A stretch of 64,000 nucleotides of DNA from Mesorhizobium comanense (GTDB taxonomy: Bacteria > Pseudomonadota > Alphaproteobacteria > Rhizobiales > Rhizobiaceae), in the NCBI RefSeq assembly GCF_005503535.1, contig NZ_SCNN01000004.1, forward strand, positions 248,001-312,000. Direction: 5' to 3'. The number at the start of each line of letters is the position of its first letter. The stretch's first letter is position 1. Of the stretch, positions 10,562 to 19,912 are shown one piece after another. The notes under the pieces were generated by a model. It made no database searches. It had not been told where the DNA came from and was given only the letters and a program-made list of their open reading frames with translations. A program made the position numbers and the translations under genes.

Positions 10562-11409
10562 CTGTCCTCTCTGCGTCCGGTAAGGCTGCGGGCGAAGATG
10601 CTCAGCCCGAGAACCGTAAGGGTGATTATGAGTGCGCCGGTCCACGCCAGTTGCTGCCATTCCTCATAGGGGCTGAGAGCGAACTGGAAGATGGTGACAG
10701 GCAGGCTGGCCATGGGTGCGTTGAGGTTGCTGGACCAGAACTGATTGTTGAGCGCGGTGAAGAGCAGCGGCGCTGTCTCGCCGGAGATGCGGGCGATGGC
10801 CAGCAAGATGCCGGTGACGATGCCGGAAAGTGCGGCGCGATAAGCGACCGAGCGGATCACCACCCAGCGCGGCGCTCCGATGGCGGTGCCGGCCTCGCGC
10901 AGGGCGTTCGGCACCAGGTTGAGCATGTCCTCGGTGGTGCGCACCACGACCGGGATGACCAGAATGGCCAGCGCGACGGCGCCGGCGATCGCCGAGAAGT
11001 GCCCCATCGGCCGGACCATCAGTTCGTAGACGAACAGACCGATGATGATCGAGGGCGCAGACAGAAGGATGTCGTTGATGAAGCGCACCACCGTGGTGAG
11101 CTTCGAGAAGCGGCCGTATTCGGCCATGTAGGTGCCGGCCAGCACACCGATCGGCGTGCCGACGATGATGCCGATGATGGTCATCACGATGCTGCCGTAG
11201 ATGGCGTTGAGCAGGCCGCCGGCATCGCCGGGCGGCGGCGTCATTTCCGTGAAGACCGCAAGATTGACCCCTGAAAGGCCCTTGTAGAGCAGCGCGCCGA
11301 GGATCAGCGCCAGCCAGGCGAGGCCGATGCCGGCCGCGATGACGCACAGCGTCATCATCACGGCATTCTTCCTCTTGCGGCTCTGGTGAAGCGATGCGGC
11401 AGTCGACAT
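10558..11409 (-). CDS. pstA: Phosphate ABC transporter permease PstA
   Basis: This 283-aa inner-membrane protein has six predicted TM helices and the binding-protein-dependent permease loop [29 protein letters not shown], which contacts PstB. With PstC it forms the phosphate channel. The length is standard for the compact PstA class. It starts 3 bp after pstC and overlaps pstB by 4 bp. Context and sequence agree, so the call is firm. Confidence 0.95.
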   Translation of the reverse strand: MSTAASLHQSRKRKNAVMMTLCVIAAGIGLAWLALILGALLYKGLSGVNLAVFTEMTPPPGDAGGLLNAIYGSIVMTIIGIIVGTPIGVLAGTYMAEYGRFSKLTTVVRFINDILLSAPSIIIGLFVYELMVRPMGHFSAIAGAVALAILVIPVVVRTTEDMLNLVPNALREAGTAIGAPRWVVIRSVAYRAALSGIVTGILLAIARISGETAPLLFTALNNQFWSSNLNAPMASLPVTIFQFALSPYEEWQQLAWTGALIITLTVLGLSIFARSLTGRREDR

Positions 11410-11412
11410 CGG

Positions 11413-12396
11413 TCAGGCTCCGGTGCGGGCGTCGATGCGCATCAGCATGTAGCGGGCGATGGCAAGGATCAGGAAGGTGATGATGAACAGGATCAGGCCG
11501 AGCGCCACCAGCGAGGAGGTGTAGAGATCGCCGACGGCTTCGGTGAATTCGTTGGCGATGGTGGCCGAGATGGTCGTCGCCGGAGCGAACAGCGACGTCG
11601 AGATGCGGTGCGCGTTGCCGATGACGAAAGTGACCGCCATCGTCTCGCCGAGCGCGCGCCCGAGAGCCAGCATGACGCCGCCCATGATGCCGATGCGGGT
11701 GTAGGGAATGACAACCCGGCGTGTGACCTCCCAGGTCGTGCAGCCGATGCCATAGGCCGATTCCTTCAGCACCGATGGCACGGTGTCGAAGACGTCCTTG
11801 GTGATCGAGGTGATGAAGGGCAGGATCATGATGGCCAGGATCATCGCCGAGGTCAGCAGGCCGATGCCGTAGGGAGGTCCGGCGAAGAGGCTGTTGAGGC
11901 CCGGAATGCCGTGAAAGACGCTGATGATGAAAGGCTGCACCGTCGTCTGCAGGAACGGCGCCAGCACGAACAGGCCCCAGATACCGTAGATGATGGAAGG
12001 AATGCCGGCCAGCAGCTCCACCGCCATGCCGATCGGGCGCCGCAGCGGGCGCGGGCAAAGCTCGGTGAGGAAGATGGCTATGCCGATGCCGAGCGGCACG
12101 GCGATCAGGATGGCGATCGCGGAAGTGATGATGGTGCCGTAGATCGGCGCCAGCGCGCCGAACTTCTCCGTCACCGGGTTCCAGCTTTCCGTGGTGATGA
12201 AGGAGAAGCCGAAGGTCGACAGTGCCGGCCAGGCGCCGACGATGAGCGAGATGGCGACACCGCTAAGCAGCACCAGCACCAGAATGGCCGCGGCGCGGGT
12301 CAGGCCATGAAAGATCGCATCGGTAAACGCGAACCGTCGCACCGTCGCGTCACGTGAACCACGAATGGCTGGCAAGGCTTCCTGGACAGCGCTCAT
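11413..12396 (-). CDS. pstC: Phosphate ABC transporter permease PstC
   Basis: This 327-aa inner-membrane protein has six TM helices. Family marks include SFITTESWNPVTEKFGALAPIYGT and the EAA-type loop KESAYGIGCTTWEVTRRVVIPYTRIGIMGG. It pairs with PstA. The start at 12396 lies 66 bp downstream of pstS, with a rho-independent terminator in that gap. The permease genes are therefore probably expressed below the level of the binding protein. Confidence 0.95.
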   Translation of the reverse strand: MSAVQEALPAIRGSRDATVRRFAFTDAIFHGLTRAAAILVLVLLSGVAISLIVGAWPALSTFGFSFITTESWNPVTEKFGALAPIYGTIITSAIAILIAVPLGIGIAIFLTELCPRPLRRPIGMAVELLAGIPSIIYGIWGLFVLAPFLQTTVQPFIISVFHGIPGLNSLFAGPPYGIGLLTSAMILAIMILPFITSITKDVFDTVPSVLKESAYGIGCTTWEVTRRVVIPYTRIGIMGGVMLALGRALGETMAVTFVIGNAHRISTSLFAPATTISATIANEFTEAVGDLYTSSLVALGLILFIITFLILAIARYMLMRIDARTGA

Positions 12397-12427
12397 CTCA
12401 AGCTCGGCTTCCTGTGTTGAAGAAAAA

Positions 12428-12451
12428 GGAGCGCCGCGGGCGCGGCGCTCC
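12428..12451 (-). terminator. Intercistronic terminator between pstS and pstC
   Basis: GGAGCGCCGC (12428-12437) pairs perfectly with GCGGCGCTCC (12442-12451) around a 4-base loop. On the minus strand the stem is followed by TTTTTC. It lies 12 bp after the pstS stop codon, in the position of a partial terminator or a 3'-end stabiliser. Confidence 0.8.
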
Positions 12452-12462
12452 TTCGCAAGACA

Positions 12463-13518
12463 TTACTCGCCGGCGTAGACGGGCTTGCCGTCGGCCTTGA
12501 TGTCGGCCTTCCACGAGGCCTTGATCAGATCGACGACGCTGTCGGGGATCGAGACATAGTCGAGCGCCTTGGCGGTTTCCTTGCCGTCCTTGTAGGCCCA
12601 GGCGAAGAACTTCAGCGCTTCGCCGGTGGCAGCCGCGTCATCCGGAGCCTTGTGGATCAGAACCCAGGTCGAGGCCGCGATCGGCCAGGTCGCGTCGCCC
12701 GGCTCGTTGGTGATGATGACGTTGAAGTTCTTCGAGCCCTTGAAATCGGCATTCGAAGCGGCCGCGCCAAAGGATTCGAGCGACGGCTCGACGACCTTGC
12801 CGGCGGCATTCAGCATCTTGGAATAGGACAGGTTGTTCTGCTTGGCGTAGGCATATTCGACGTAGCCGATGCCGCCGTCGGTCTGCTTGACGGTGTTGGC
12901 AACGCCTTCGCTGCCCTTGGCGCCGACGCCGGTCGGCCATTCGACGGCCGTGTCCGAACCAACCTTTTCCTTCCAGTCGGGCGAGAGCTTCACGAGGTAG
13001 TCGGTGAAGTTGAAGGTCGTGCCCGAACCGTCCGAACGGTGAACAACGGCGATCGCGGTCGACGGCAGCTTCAGGTCGGGGTTCAGCGCCTTGATGGCGG
13101 CGTCGTCCCAGGTGGTGATGGCGCCGAGATAGATCTGCGCGATCGTCTTGCCGTCGAGGACGAGTTCGCCCGGCTTCACGCCCGAGAGGTTGACGATCGG
13201 CACGATGCCGCCCATCACCATCGGGAACTGCACGAGGCCGTTCTTTTCGAGGTCGGCGTCGGACATCGGCTTGTCGGTGGCGCCGAAGGTCACGGTCTTG
13301 GCGATGACCTGCTTGATGCCGCCGCCGGAGCCGATCGACTGGTAGTTGAGGCCGATGCCGGTATCCTTCTTGTAGGTGTCGGCCCACTTGGCGAACACCG
13401 GATAGATGAAGGTCGAGCCGGCGCCGGAAAGGTCAGCTGCCATTGCTGCGGAAAGGGTGAAGGTAGACGCTGTAGCCATTGCAATCGCAACGGCCGCCGA
13501 GCGGATGAAATGTCTCAT
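12463..13518 (-). CDS. pstS: Phosphate-binding periplasmic protein PstS
   Basis: This 351-aa binding protein delivers phosphate to PstCA. The signal peptide [20 protein letters not shown] is cleaved after AAMA (about residue 27), leaving [10 protein letters not shown], the standard PstS N-terminus with the ligand-contacting GSTF. Other phosphate contacts visible are SIGSGGGI and [16 protein letters not shown]. The end, [25 protein letters not shown], is also typical. It is first in the operon behind three Pho-box repeats. Longer in-frame starts up to 13734 would bury the signal peptide. Confidence 0.96.
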   Translation of the reverse strand: MRHFIRSAAVAIAMATASTFTLSAAMAADLSGAGSTFIYPVFAKWADTYKKDTGIGLNYQSIGSGGGIKQVIAKTVTFGATDKPMSDADLEKNGLVQFPMVMGGIVPIVNLSGVKPGELVLDGKTIAQIYLGAITTWDDAAIKALNPDLKLPSTAIAVVHRSDGSGTTFNFTDYLVKLSPDWKEKVGSDTAVEWPTGVGAKGSEGVANTVKQTDGGIGYVEYAYAKQNNLSYSKMLNAAGKVVEPSLESFGAAASNADFKGSKNFNVIITNEPGDATWPIAASTWVLIHKAPDDAAATGEALKFFAWAYKDGKETAKALDYVSIPDSVVDLIKASWKADIKADGKPVYAGE

Positions 13519-13596
13519 GTGGCCTGCTCCTGTTCGGAAGATGGTCTCTCGGCGCCATTGCTTACCAGCGCCCGCTGAGGCCAATAGCCTTCGATT

Positions 13597-13625
13597 ATTA
13601 CAGTCGCATGACAGTTTCATGTCAG
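13597..13625 (-). promoter_or_regulatory. Pho box upstream of pstS (three PhoB repeats)
   Basis: On the minus strand three 7-mers with 11-bp periodicity read CTGACAT (13619-13625), CTGTCAT (13608-13614) and CTGTAAT (13597-13603), separated by 4-base spacers. This is the consensus layout for PhoB dimer binding (CTGTCAT repeats). It sits 79-107 bp upstream of the pstS start codon. The third, weaker repeat would allow a second dimer to bind on one side. Confidence 0.88.
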
Positions 13626-14046
13626 CCCGGTAACGCGTTGCCGGAGCCCGAAAAGACGGCTGTGACCGGCACTGGCGACATGGCCCATGTTTGCCCTCTG
13701 AATCAGTGAGTTGAGCCGTCTGGAGCTCCCGCACATCCCTGGATTCGGGAGCACGTCTTCGATGAAGAAAATCCGGACGGGAGCGCGTTGCTCAAGGCCA
13801 GAGCGTGTCGTGGCCGGGCCATCGCCAAAAACAGGTCCGTTGGGGTAGAGTGACGCTGTTCCATGCTGGCGGTCGCTGCTCCCGCCCGTAACTGGGAAGA
13901 GCGGAATTCGATGAGGCTATTGTCCCGGCTGGGCACCGCCATTGATATGGTGCGATCGCGCCATAGTCTTCGCACGCGGAGGTAGCAGCCGGTCCCGCTG
14001 ATTCCACCGGATTTGCTTCTTCGGGCCGAGGCCCGGCGAGGTGGAG
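13626..14046. other. Intergenic stretch with no recognisable gene
   Basis: About 420 bp lie between the pstS promoter and the end of the hybrid kinase gene. Frames here lack ribosome binding sites and family features. A short inverted repeat (CGGGCC/GGCCCG, 14022-14035) lies downstream of the kinase stop but has no T-run. Nothing else was seen. Confidence 0.5.
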
Positions 14047-17000
14047 CTATCCTGCGTTGCGCTGGATCTGGCGGCTGGCCCCCACCCAGCGCTCGACCTT
14101 TTCAAGCAGCGCCCTTGGACTGATCGGCTTGGGCAGGTAGTCGTCCATGCCCGCCTCCAGGCACCGTTCGCGATCGCCCTTGAGCGCATGCGCGGTGACG
14201 CCGACGATCGGCACATGCGTGCCCGTCCCCTCCTCCAGCCGCCGGATCGCGGCCGTCGCCTCCAGCCCGCTCATCTCCGGCATCGAGACATCCATCAGGA
14301 TCATGCACGGATTGAGCTTGCCAAAGGCGTCGAGCGCCTTGCGGCCGTTGCTGACGATCTCGAACCCGAAACCGGTTTCGCCAAGGATCTGGGTGAAGAC
14401 CATCTGGTTCACTTCATTGTCCTCGGCCACGAGGATATCCAGCCTCTGCCCACCGCCGCCTGCGGCCGCCACCCTGGGGCGGACCGGCGGTGGCTGCAGC
14501 TGCGCGCGCTGTTCGGACGGCGCCAATGGCGGATGCCGGGCAAGGTCGGGCCCCTCGCCCGCGGCCTGCTGGGCATGGCCCACGCTGGCATGGCGATGGC
14601 GCTGGATGGTTGCCACGAGGGTCTCCAGCAGCACCGACGAGCGTGCCGGTTTGATCAGCTGTGCGTCGATGCCGAGATCGCGGTAGCTGGTGTTGGCGAG
14701 TGACTGGTCGACCGAGGTCAGCATGATGATCGGCGTGTCGGCGAGGCCTGCCGTGCTGCGTACGGCCCGCGCCATTTCGGCGCCCGTCATGCCCGGCATC
14801 TGGTAGTCGAGCACGACACAGTCGACCGGTACGCCATAGGCTGCGGCGGCGATCAGCACCTTGAGGCCCTCGGCGCCGCTCTCGGCCGCGCAGGAATCGA
14901 ATGTCCAGGACGTCATCTGCTCGGTCAGGATGGCGCGGTTGACGGCATTGTCGTCGACGATCAGCACGCGCGCGCCGGTCACGTCCACCGGCATGATGCG
15001 CTGGCCGTTCTGCTGAGCGGCGCTGGGCAATGTCACGGTGAACCAGAAGGTCGAACCCTTGCCCTCGGCGCTTTCCACACCGATGCTCCCGCCCATCAGC
15101 TCGACCAGCCTCGAGGTGATGGCAAGACCGAGCCCAGTGCCCTCGTGCCGCCGTGTCGAGGAAGTATCGACCTGGCTGAATTTCTCGAACACCAGCTTCA
15201 GCTTTTCCTCGGGAATGCCTATGCCGGTGTCGGTCACTGAGATGGTCAGGGTGGTGCCGGTCGGTACCCGCTCACCGGTCACGTCGACCAGCACATGGCC
15301 CTCGTCGGTGAACTTGACCGCATTGCCGAGCAGGTTGGTGACGATCTGCCTGATACGGCCGACGTCTCCGACAAACAGGCTCTCTAGCCGCGGCTCGATG
15401 CGCACGATCAGCTCGAGGTCCTTTTCCTTGGCGCGTGTCGACACCAGCGTCGCGACGTCCTCGATCGCCTCGGCGAGATTGAACGGAGCGGGGTCGAGCA
15501 CCAGCTGGCCGGCGTCGATCTTGGAGAAGTCCAGGATGTCGTTGATGATGGTGAGCAGTGCGTTGCCCGACTTGACGATGATGTCGGTGAACGTCTTCTG
15601 CTTCGGATCGAGATTGGATTTGGCAAGCAGTTCGGCCATGCCGAGCACGCCGTTCATCGGCGTGCGGATCTCGTGGCTCATATTGGCGAGGAATTCCGAC
15701 TTGGCGCGGTCGGCGAGCACGGCGCGCTGGCGCGCCTCGCTGAGCTCAGCCTCGCGCATCTTCAATTCAGTGATGTCGGTGGTCGAACCGATCAGGTAGA
15801 GCGACCCGTCGGAAGCGATCATCGCGCCCTTGCGCGCGAACTGATGCCGCACGCTGCCGTCGGCTAGCCGCACCGTCTCCTCGATCTCCTGGGTCTCGCC
15901 GGTGCGCAGCACGGCGAGATCGCCGGCCACGAAGGCCTCGCCGTCCGGCCCGAAAATCTCGACGTCGGTCTTGCCGATCGCGTCCTTCTGGCTGAAGCCG
16001 GTAAGATCGCACCAGCCCTTGTTGACGTAGAACTGCCTGAGGTCGGAGCGTTTGGCATAGATCGACACCGGCACGTTGTCGATCAGGCTGCGGAACACCT
16101 CGTTCTCGCGCATGCTTTCTTCCAGCGCCCGCTCGCGCGCCTTGACCTCGGTGATGTCAGTGCTGGACCCGACCAGATGCACCGACCCGTCCGTCGCCAC
16201 CAGGCGGCTCTTGCGGGTCATCAGTTGCCGGACCGTGCCGTCGCGGTGGGTGACAGGCTCCTCGACCTCACGCACATTGCCGGTCGCCACCACACCGGCG
16301 TCGTCACGGCTGAAGCTTTCCGCCTCGCCCACGCCGAACAGCTGGCGATCGGTGCGGCCGACGACGTCTTCCTTGGCAAGGCCCGTTATCGCGCACCAGG
16401 CCTTGTTGACGAATTCGATGCTCAGGTCCTGCGCCTTGATGAAAGCGGCGACCGGCAACTCGTCCATGACGTGGCGGAAGAGATCGATCTGCCGCATCGA
16501 ATCGCGCAGCGCCGCCTCGCGGCTCTTGATGTCGGTGATGTCGACGCGCACGCCGATGAACGTGCCGTCATCGGTGCGCATGTCGTAGACCTGATGCCAG
16601 CTGCCGTCGGGATTGACACGCTCGAACGATGCGCTGGGCAAGCGGCATCGCTTCAGGATGCCATCGGCCCACCGGTCGGGATCCCTGTCATAGAGGATGT
16701 CGAGGTCCGCATCGCCACTCTGGCGGAAATATCCCGCCGCATGTCCGTACTCCAGCGCCTCGCGGAATGTGCGGCCCGGTTGCCAGACCGGCTTCAGTTG
16801 CGGGAGCGCGTCCTGCATCTTGTGATTGGCAAAGACGAAATTGTCATCACGGTCGTAGATGATCACGCCGGCAGGCAGCGATTCCAGAACGCTGGCGAGA
16901 TGCCGGCGCGCATTCTGCGCCTCGGCTTCGCGGTTTTTCATGTCGGTGACGTCGACATAGGAGATGAGCCGCTTGCCGCCGGCGAGCGGCGCCAGCGACG

Positions 17001-17415
17001 CCACCAGGGTGCGTCCGTCATTGTGCGGCATCTCCCTGGAGCCCGCGACACCGGCCCTCACCTCGGCTTCACGCCCGGCAATGTGGCGCTCCCAGGCGAC
17101 GTCATCGGCGCCGAAGGAATCGATCGAACGGCTGGCCTCCATCAGGTCGCGGAAACTGGAACCTACGCTGGCGCGGCGCGGGTCGATCTTCCACAGCTGG
17201 TAGAAGGCCCGGTTGATGACCTCGGCGCGCAGATCCGCGTCGAGCAAGACGACGCCGATCGGCATCGAATCGAACATCGTGCCGATATCGGTGAGATTGC
17301 CGGAGGATGCGTCTCCCCCGCGCCGCTCCGCCGTGTCCTCGACGGCGCCTGCCGGTGCCGCGGCGCCAAGCCCCGCCGGTCCGCGCGCGCCGATTGCTTC
17401 GTCCGCTTCCGCCAT
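14047..17415 (-). CDS. Hybrid sensor histidine kinase, four PAS domains and two receivers
   Basis: This 1122-aa protein has no TM segment, so it is probably a cytoplasmic sensor. The order is: a low-complexity start (1-40), four PAS domains (about 42-160, 170-300, 305-425, 430-550), each ending in a (V/I)(D/S)xTDI/M-type strand, HisKA with His581 (MSHEIRTPMNGVLG), HATPase_c (about 690-805) and two receivers. Receiver 1 has Asp870 (VVLDYQMPGMTG) and receiver 2 Asp1042 (MILMDVSMPEMSG). No Hpt domain or partner regulator is adjacent. The duplicated PAS-3 and PAS-4 are very similar, suggesting internal duplication. The signal is unknown; redox, light or a small ligand are all possible for PAS sensors. 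The start ATG at 17415 is plausible but lacks a strong binding site. Confidence 0.88.
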   Translation of the reverse strand: MAEADEAIGARGPAGLGAAAPAGAVEDTAERRGGDASSGNLTDIGTMFDSMPIGVVLLDADLRAEVINRAFYQLWKIDPRRASVGSSFRDLMEASRSIDSFGADDVAWERHIAGREAEVRAGVAGSREMPHNDGRTLVASLAPLAGGKRLISYVDVTDMKNREAEAQNARRHLASVLESLPAGVIIYDRDDNFVFANHKMQDALPQLKPVWQPGRTFREALEYGHAAGYFRQSGDADLDILYDRDPDRWADGILKRCRLPSASFERVNPDGSWHQVYDMRTDDGTFIGVRVDITDIKSREAALRDSMRQIDLFRHVMDELPVAAFIKAQDLSIEFVNKAWCAITGLAKEDVVGRTDRQLFGVGEAESFSRDDAGVVATGNVREVEEPVTHRDGTVRQLMTRKSRLVATDGSVHLVGSSTDITEVKARERALEESMRENEVFRSLIDNVPVSIYAKRSDLRQFYVNKGWCDLTGFSQKDAIGKTDVEIFGPDGEAFVAGDLAVLRTGETQEIEETVRLADGSVRHQFARKGAMIASDGSLYLIGSTTDITELKMREAELSEARQRAVLADRAKSEFLANMSHEIRTPMNGVLGMAELLAKSNLDPKQKTFTDIIVKSGNALLTIINDILDFSKIDAGQLVLDPAPFNLAEAIEDVATLVSTRAKEKDLELIVRIEPRLESLFVGDVGRIRQIVTNLLGNAVKFTDEGHVLVDVTGERVPTGTTLTISVTDTGIGIPEEKLKLVFEKFSQVDTSSTRRHEGTGLGLAITSRLVELMGGSIGVESAEGKGSTFWFTVTLPSAAQQNGQRIMPVDVTGARVLIVDDNAVNRAILTEQMTSWTFDSCAAESGAEGLKVLIAAAAYGVPVDCVVLDYQMPGMTGAEMARAVRSTAGLADTPIIMLTSVDQSLANTSYRDLGIDAQLIKPARSSVLLETLVATIQRHRHASVGHAQQAAGEGPDLARHPPLAPSEQRAQLQPPPVRPRVAAAGGGGQRLDILVAEDNEVNQMVFTQILGETGFGFEIVSNGRKALDAFGKLNPCMILMDVSMPEMSGLEATAAIRRLEEGTGTHVPIVGVTAHALKGDRERCLEAGMDDYLPKPISPRALLEKVERWVGASRQIQRNAG

Positions 17416-17596
17416 GCTGTCCCCACCCCGAAAATCAAGGCCGAACCCTCCCTCCGCGGTTCGTCGGCGGAATGTGCCGCAGAAGCATTAACGATCCGCT
17501 AACCTTAACGGCGCAACCGACCGGCTTCTCCTGCGTTATTCCGTCCGGTTGTCGGGCGGGCCAAGGCCGCGTTATAAGCCCGGGTAGGGGTGTTTC

Positions 17597-17950
17597 ATGC
17601 TTGGACGAATTGGGCCTTTCCTGGTGGGCGTCGCGTTGCTTTTCGGCAGCGGCTGTACGCGTAGCTATGACGGCACCGTCATCATCCCGCGGCCGCTTGA
17701 CGCCAGGCGGTTCTGGGACCGGCCGCCACCCAATGTCGACTATCAGCAACCAGCCGACAATGGCGCCTTTCCGGTGACGCCACAGCCGCCCGAGCGTTTT
17801 TCCGAAAACAGGCCCGCCAAACCCGCCTTGCAGAGACGGCGTTCGACGAGATCGTCGATGCCGTCCGCGCCGCCGCCGGATTCTGAGAAACAACTGGCGT
17901 GCAAGAATGTCAGCGCACCGGGCCAGCGGGTCCGCATGGTCTGCGATTAA
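17597..17950 (+). CDS. Small proline-rich lipoprotein, 117 aa
   Basis: ATG 17597 begins a lipoprotein signal peptide ending in FGSGC, with lipidation at Cys20. The mature chain is rich in Pro, Arg and Ser (PPPNVDYQQP, PSAPPPDSEKQ) with no recognised domain. It ends in CKNVSAPGQRVRMVCD, where two cysteines could pair. It is divergent from the hybrid kinase. An outer-membrane or periplasmic location is inferred; the function is unknown. Confidence 0.65.
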   Translation: MLGRIGPFLVGVALLFGSGCTRSYDGTVIIPRPLDARRFWDRPPPNVDYQQPADNGAFPVTPQPPERFSENRPAKPALQRRRSTRSSMPSAPPPDSEKQLACKNVSAPGQRVRMVCD

Positions 17951-18020
17951 AGCCCGAAGAGCAGCCATATCGCAGGCAAGACACGACAGCCGGATATCGC
18001 CCGACAGCCGTATGTCTCCG

Positions 18021-18257
18021 CTAGAGCGACGCCGCTCCCTTCTTGGGTTCCTTCGCTCCCAGACGGTCGAGTGCGAGACGGACCTCTCGCAGATCGCCTT
18101 GCCAGCCGTCATCATCGCCCATCGGACTCTCCGAAGCGGCCCTTTGCAAGCCGCGCGCCTCCGATTCGATGTCGCGCAACTCGGCGATCTTCTGATCGCG
18201 GGTCAAAGAACCGTCTTCGACAATCTCCAGAACCCGCATTTCCCTGAACGTGGCCAT
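18021..18257 (-). CDS. Small hypothetical protein, 78 aa
   Basis: This charged, probably helical protein begins MATFREMRVLEIVEDGSL. The minus-strand sequence before the ATG at 18257 reads CAGGAGGAACGCC, a very strong ribosome binding site, and supports translation. It contains an EIVEDGSLTRDQKIAELRDIE segment with heptad-like spacing. No family is recognised. It converges on the lipoprotein gene at 17597-17950. Confidence 0.6.
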   Translation of the reverse strand: MATFREMRVLEIVEDGSLTRDQKIAELRDIESEARGLQRAASESPMGDDDGWQGDLREVRLALDRLGAKEPKKGAASL

Positions 18258-18337
18258 GGCGTTCCTCCTGGCTGTTGTCGATCACAACGTCGGGAGCAGG
18301 CCCCCGTTCCAATGCGTCGGACTGAAGTCGGCGATGG

Positions 18338-19243
18338 TCATTGCGAGGGGAAGAAGGCGGGGCCGACCACGCGGACGGAACGCTTGGTGGCATCGACCGA
18401 ACCATGTTGAGCGGCGCCCGGAGCTTCGCCGACAGGCTCCCCGATTGCCGCGACACTGCCGAGATCCGGCTTTGACTGCGGCAGCGGGATGATGGCATTG
18501 GCCATGTTCGTGGGCGTCACCGTCCGCGCCCTCAATTCGGCGACCCGCTGGTAGTAGCGTTTGATGTCGCACGCTTTGAAATCGGCATTGTCACGATAGC
18601 GGAAGGCGGTCGGCAGTTCGGTGTAGGGTTTGCGCGTATCAAGCGCCACCATCTTTTCGGTCTCCAGACTGGCATCCCCCAGCGTATAGAGATCGACGGC
18701 CGGATCAGCGCAGATGTAACGGCACTGATCGGCCATGTCCTTGATGTCGCCGCCGGTGGCGAACTGCGACTTCGGAGCGGGGAAGAAGTATCCGTCCGAG
18801 AGCCGCACGCAGAAAAGCATCGTGCCGCCGCCGATCAGGGAGCCCGCTTCGGACTGGGCCTTCGATGCCCCGCGCGCGTCCTTTGCTCCAGGCGAACAGC
18901 CGAGCGCCGCGAACCGCGCCTGAAGACCGGACAGGTCTCGGCCGGAAACGGACGCCATCTGGCGCTGCACCTGCACGCGGTTGCGGGCAAGGTCGGCGCA
19001 AGCGTTGAAGAAGCCGCCCGCGGCGCTTTGCGCTGTGCATTTACGCTGCCTCTCCAGACCTTGGATCGCCATGAGCTGGCGGCGCAGTTGCGCGAGTTCC
19101 GGACTGGCGCCCCCGGCGTGGCCCGCAGAGATCAACTGGCTCTTGACCGCCTCGCAACTATCGGCCCGGGAAGATGTCGAGCCGAGCGTAAGGCTGGCCC
19201 CTACGGCGAGCATGCTTGTGATGAGGAACCAGAAACGGGTCAT
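18338..19243 (-). CDS. DUF2865 exported protein
   Basis: This 301-aa protein has a signal peptide (residues 1-28, cleaved near SRA/DSC). It then has a helical, Gln/Arg-rich central region and a C-terminal DUF2865 region: LFCVRLSDGYFFPAPKSQF, CRYICADPAVDLYTLGD and KPYTELPTAFRYRDNADFKAC. Paired cysteines and the aromatic YFFP motif are family hallmarks. DUF2865 proteins are restricted to alphaproteobacteria and lie in the envelope; their role is not established. It starts at ATG 19243 and is followed by the 78-aa gene 80 bp downstream. Confidence 0.78.
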   Translation of the reverse strand: MTRFWFLITSMLAVGASLTLGSTSSRADSCEAVKSQLISAGHAGGASPELAQLRRQLMAIQGLERQRKCTAQSAAGGFFNACADLARNRVQVQRQMASVSGRDLSGLQARFAALGCSPGAKDARGASKAQSEAGSLIGGGTMLFCVRLSDGYFFPAPKSQFATGGDIKDMADQCRYICADPAVDLYTLGDASLETEKMVALDTRKPYTELPTAFRYRDNADFKACDIKRYYQRVAELRARTVTPTNMANAIIPLPQSKPDLGSVAAIGEPVGEAPGAAQHGSVDATKRSVRVVGPAFFPSQ

Positions 19244-19593
19244 CGGGCCGACTTGGTCCTTTTTGATGCCGATAGTCTGAATTCACATTCTTTGGTCAGG
19301 CAATATTTATATAGATGAGCCATTCCTAATATCCGATGAAGTCGATCCGGAAAGGCTTTGATCTGGTGAAATATAATTGCCCTGTAAATTCGATATTACA
19401 TTTTTATTTCAAGATTGAGACGACACGAAAATACCATGGCCGCGCGGGCGGTTGCTGCCGAAGAAGGTGCTTGCATCGCGTCGCTGGCCGCAGGCAGGCT
19501 TGGGGCCGGAACAAGCGATCAATCCGCCGTTACCGCTGTCCGGTACTGAAACCTTTGCCCGGCTGCCACGTTGAAAGGCAAAGGAGAACGCAG
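19244..19593. other. AT-richer intergenic stretch
   Basis: This 350-bp stretch is clearly poorer in GC than its surroundings between 19270 and 19430, with runs such as ATATTTATATAG and AATATAATTG. No gene or repeat copy is seen. It holds the promoter of the DUF2865 gene (leftward) and probably that of the 71-aa gene (rightward). Confidence 0.5.
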
Positions 19594-19809
19594 ATGTCGA
19601 TCCATTTCACGGTATCGGAACTGACACGGAACCTTTTTCATTCCCTCGGGCTGGATCACGAGCGCGCACCGCGGTCCCTCAATCCCGAAGAGAAGCTGTT
19701 GCTGGAATGCTATCTGGCCGGTCAAATTCCGGAATCGGCCTGGAGCGACTATGTTTTCGAGACACCGAGCCTGGCGCGGCACGCCGAGGCGCGGCGGTCG
19801 AGCCACTGA
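19594..19809 (+). CDS. Small hypothetical protein, 71 aa
   Basis: ATG 19594 is preceded by AAGGAGAACGCAG, a near-perfect ribosome binding site. This favours it over the longer in-frame start at 19336. The product (MSIHFTVSELTRNLFHSLGL...) is soluble and mixed-charge, with a SLNPEEKLLLECYLAGQIP helix and a His/Arg tail. It has no Cys-rich or membrane features and no recognised family. Confidence comes from the binding site only. Confidence 0.55.
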   Translation: MSIHFTVSELTRNLFHSLGLDHERAPRSLNPEEKLLLECYLAGQIPESAWSDYVFETPSLARHAEARRSSH

Positions 19810-19912
19810 TCGGCCGGTAGAACACTTCGAAGAGTGTCACGCAGTAATCATGCGGACCCTCGCCGGCCCGGCAAGCAGGCTTGCCCGCGAATTGTCGCTT
19901 GCGTGGACAAGA

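Noticed and set aside
13703-13975. 90-codon minus-strand frame between pstS and the hybrid kinase
   Set aside because: No ribosome binding site, odd composition (Arg/Ser-rich) and no family features.
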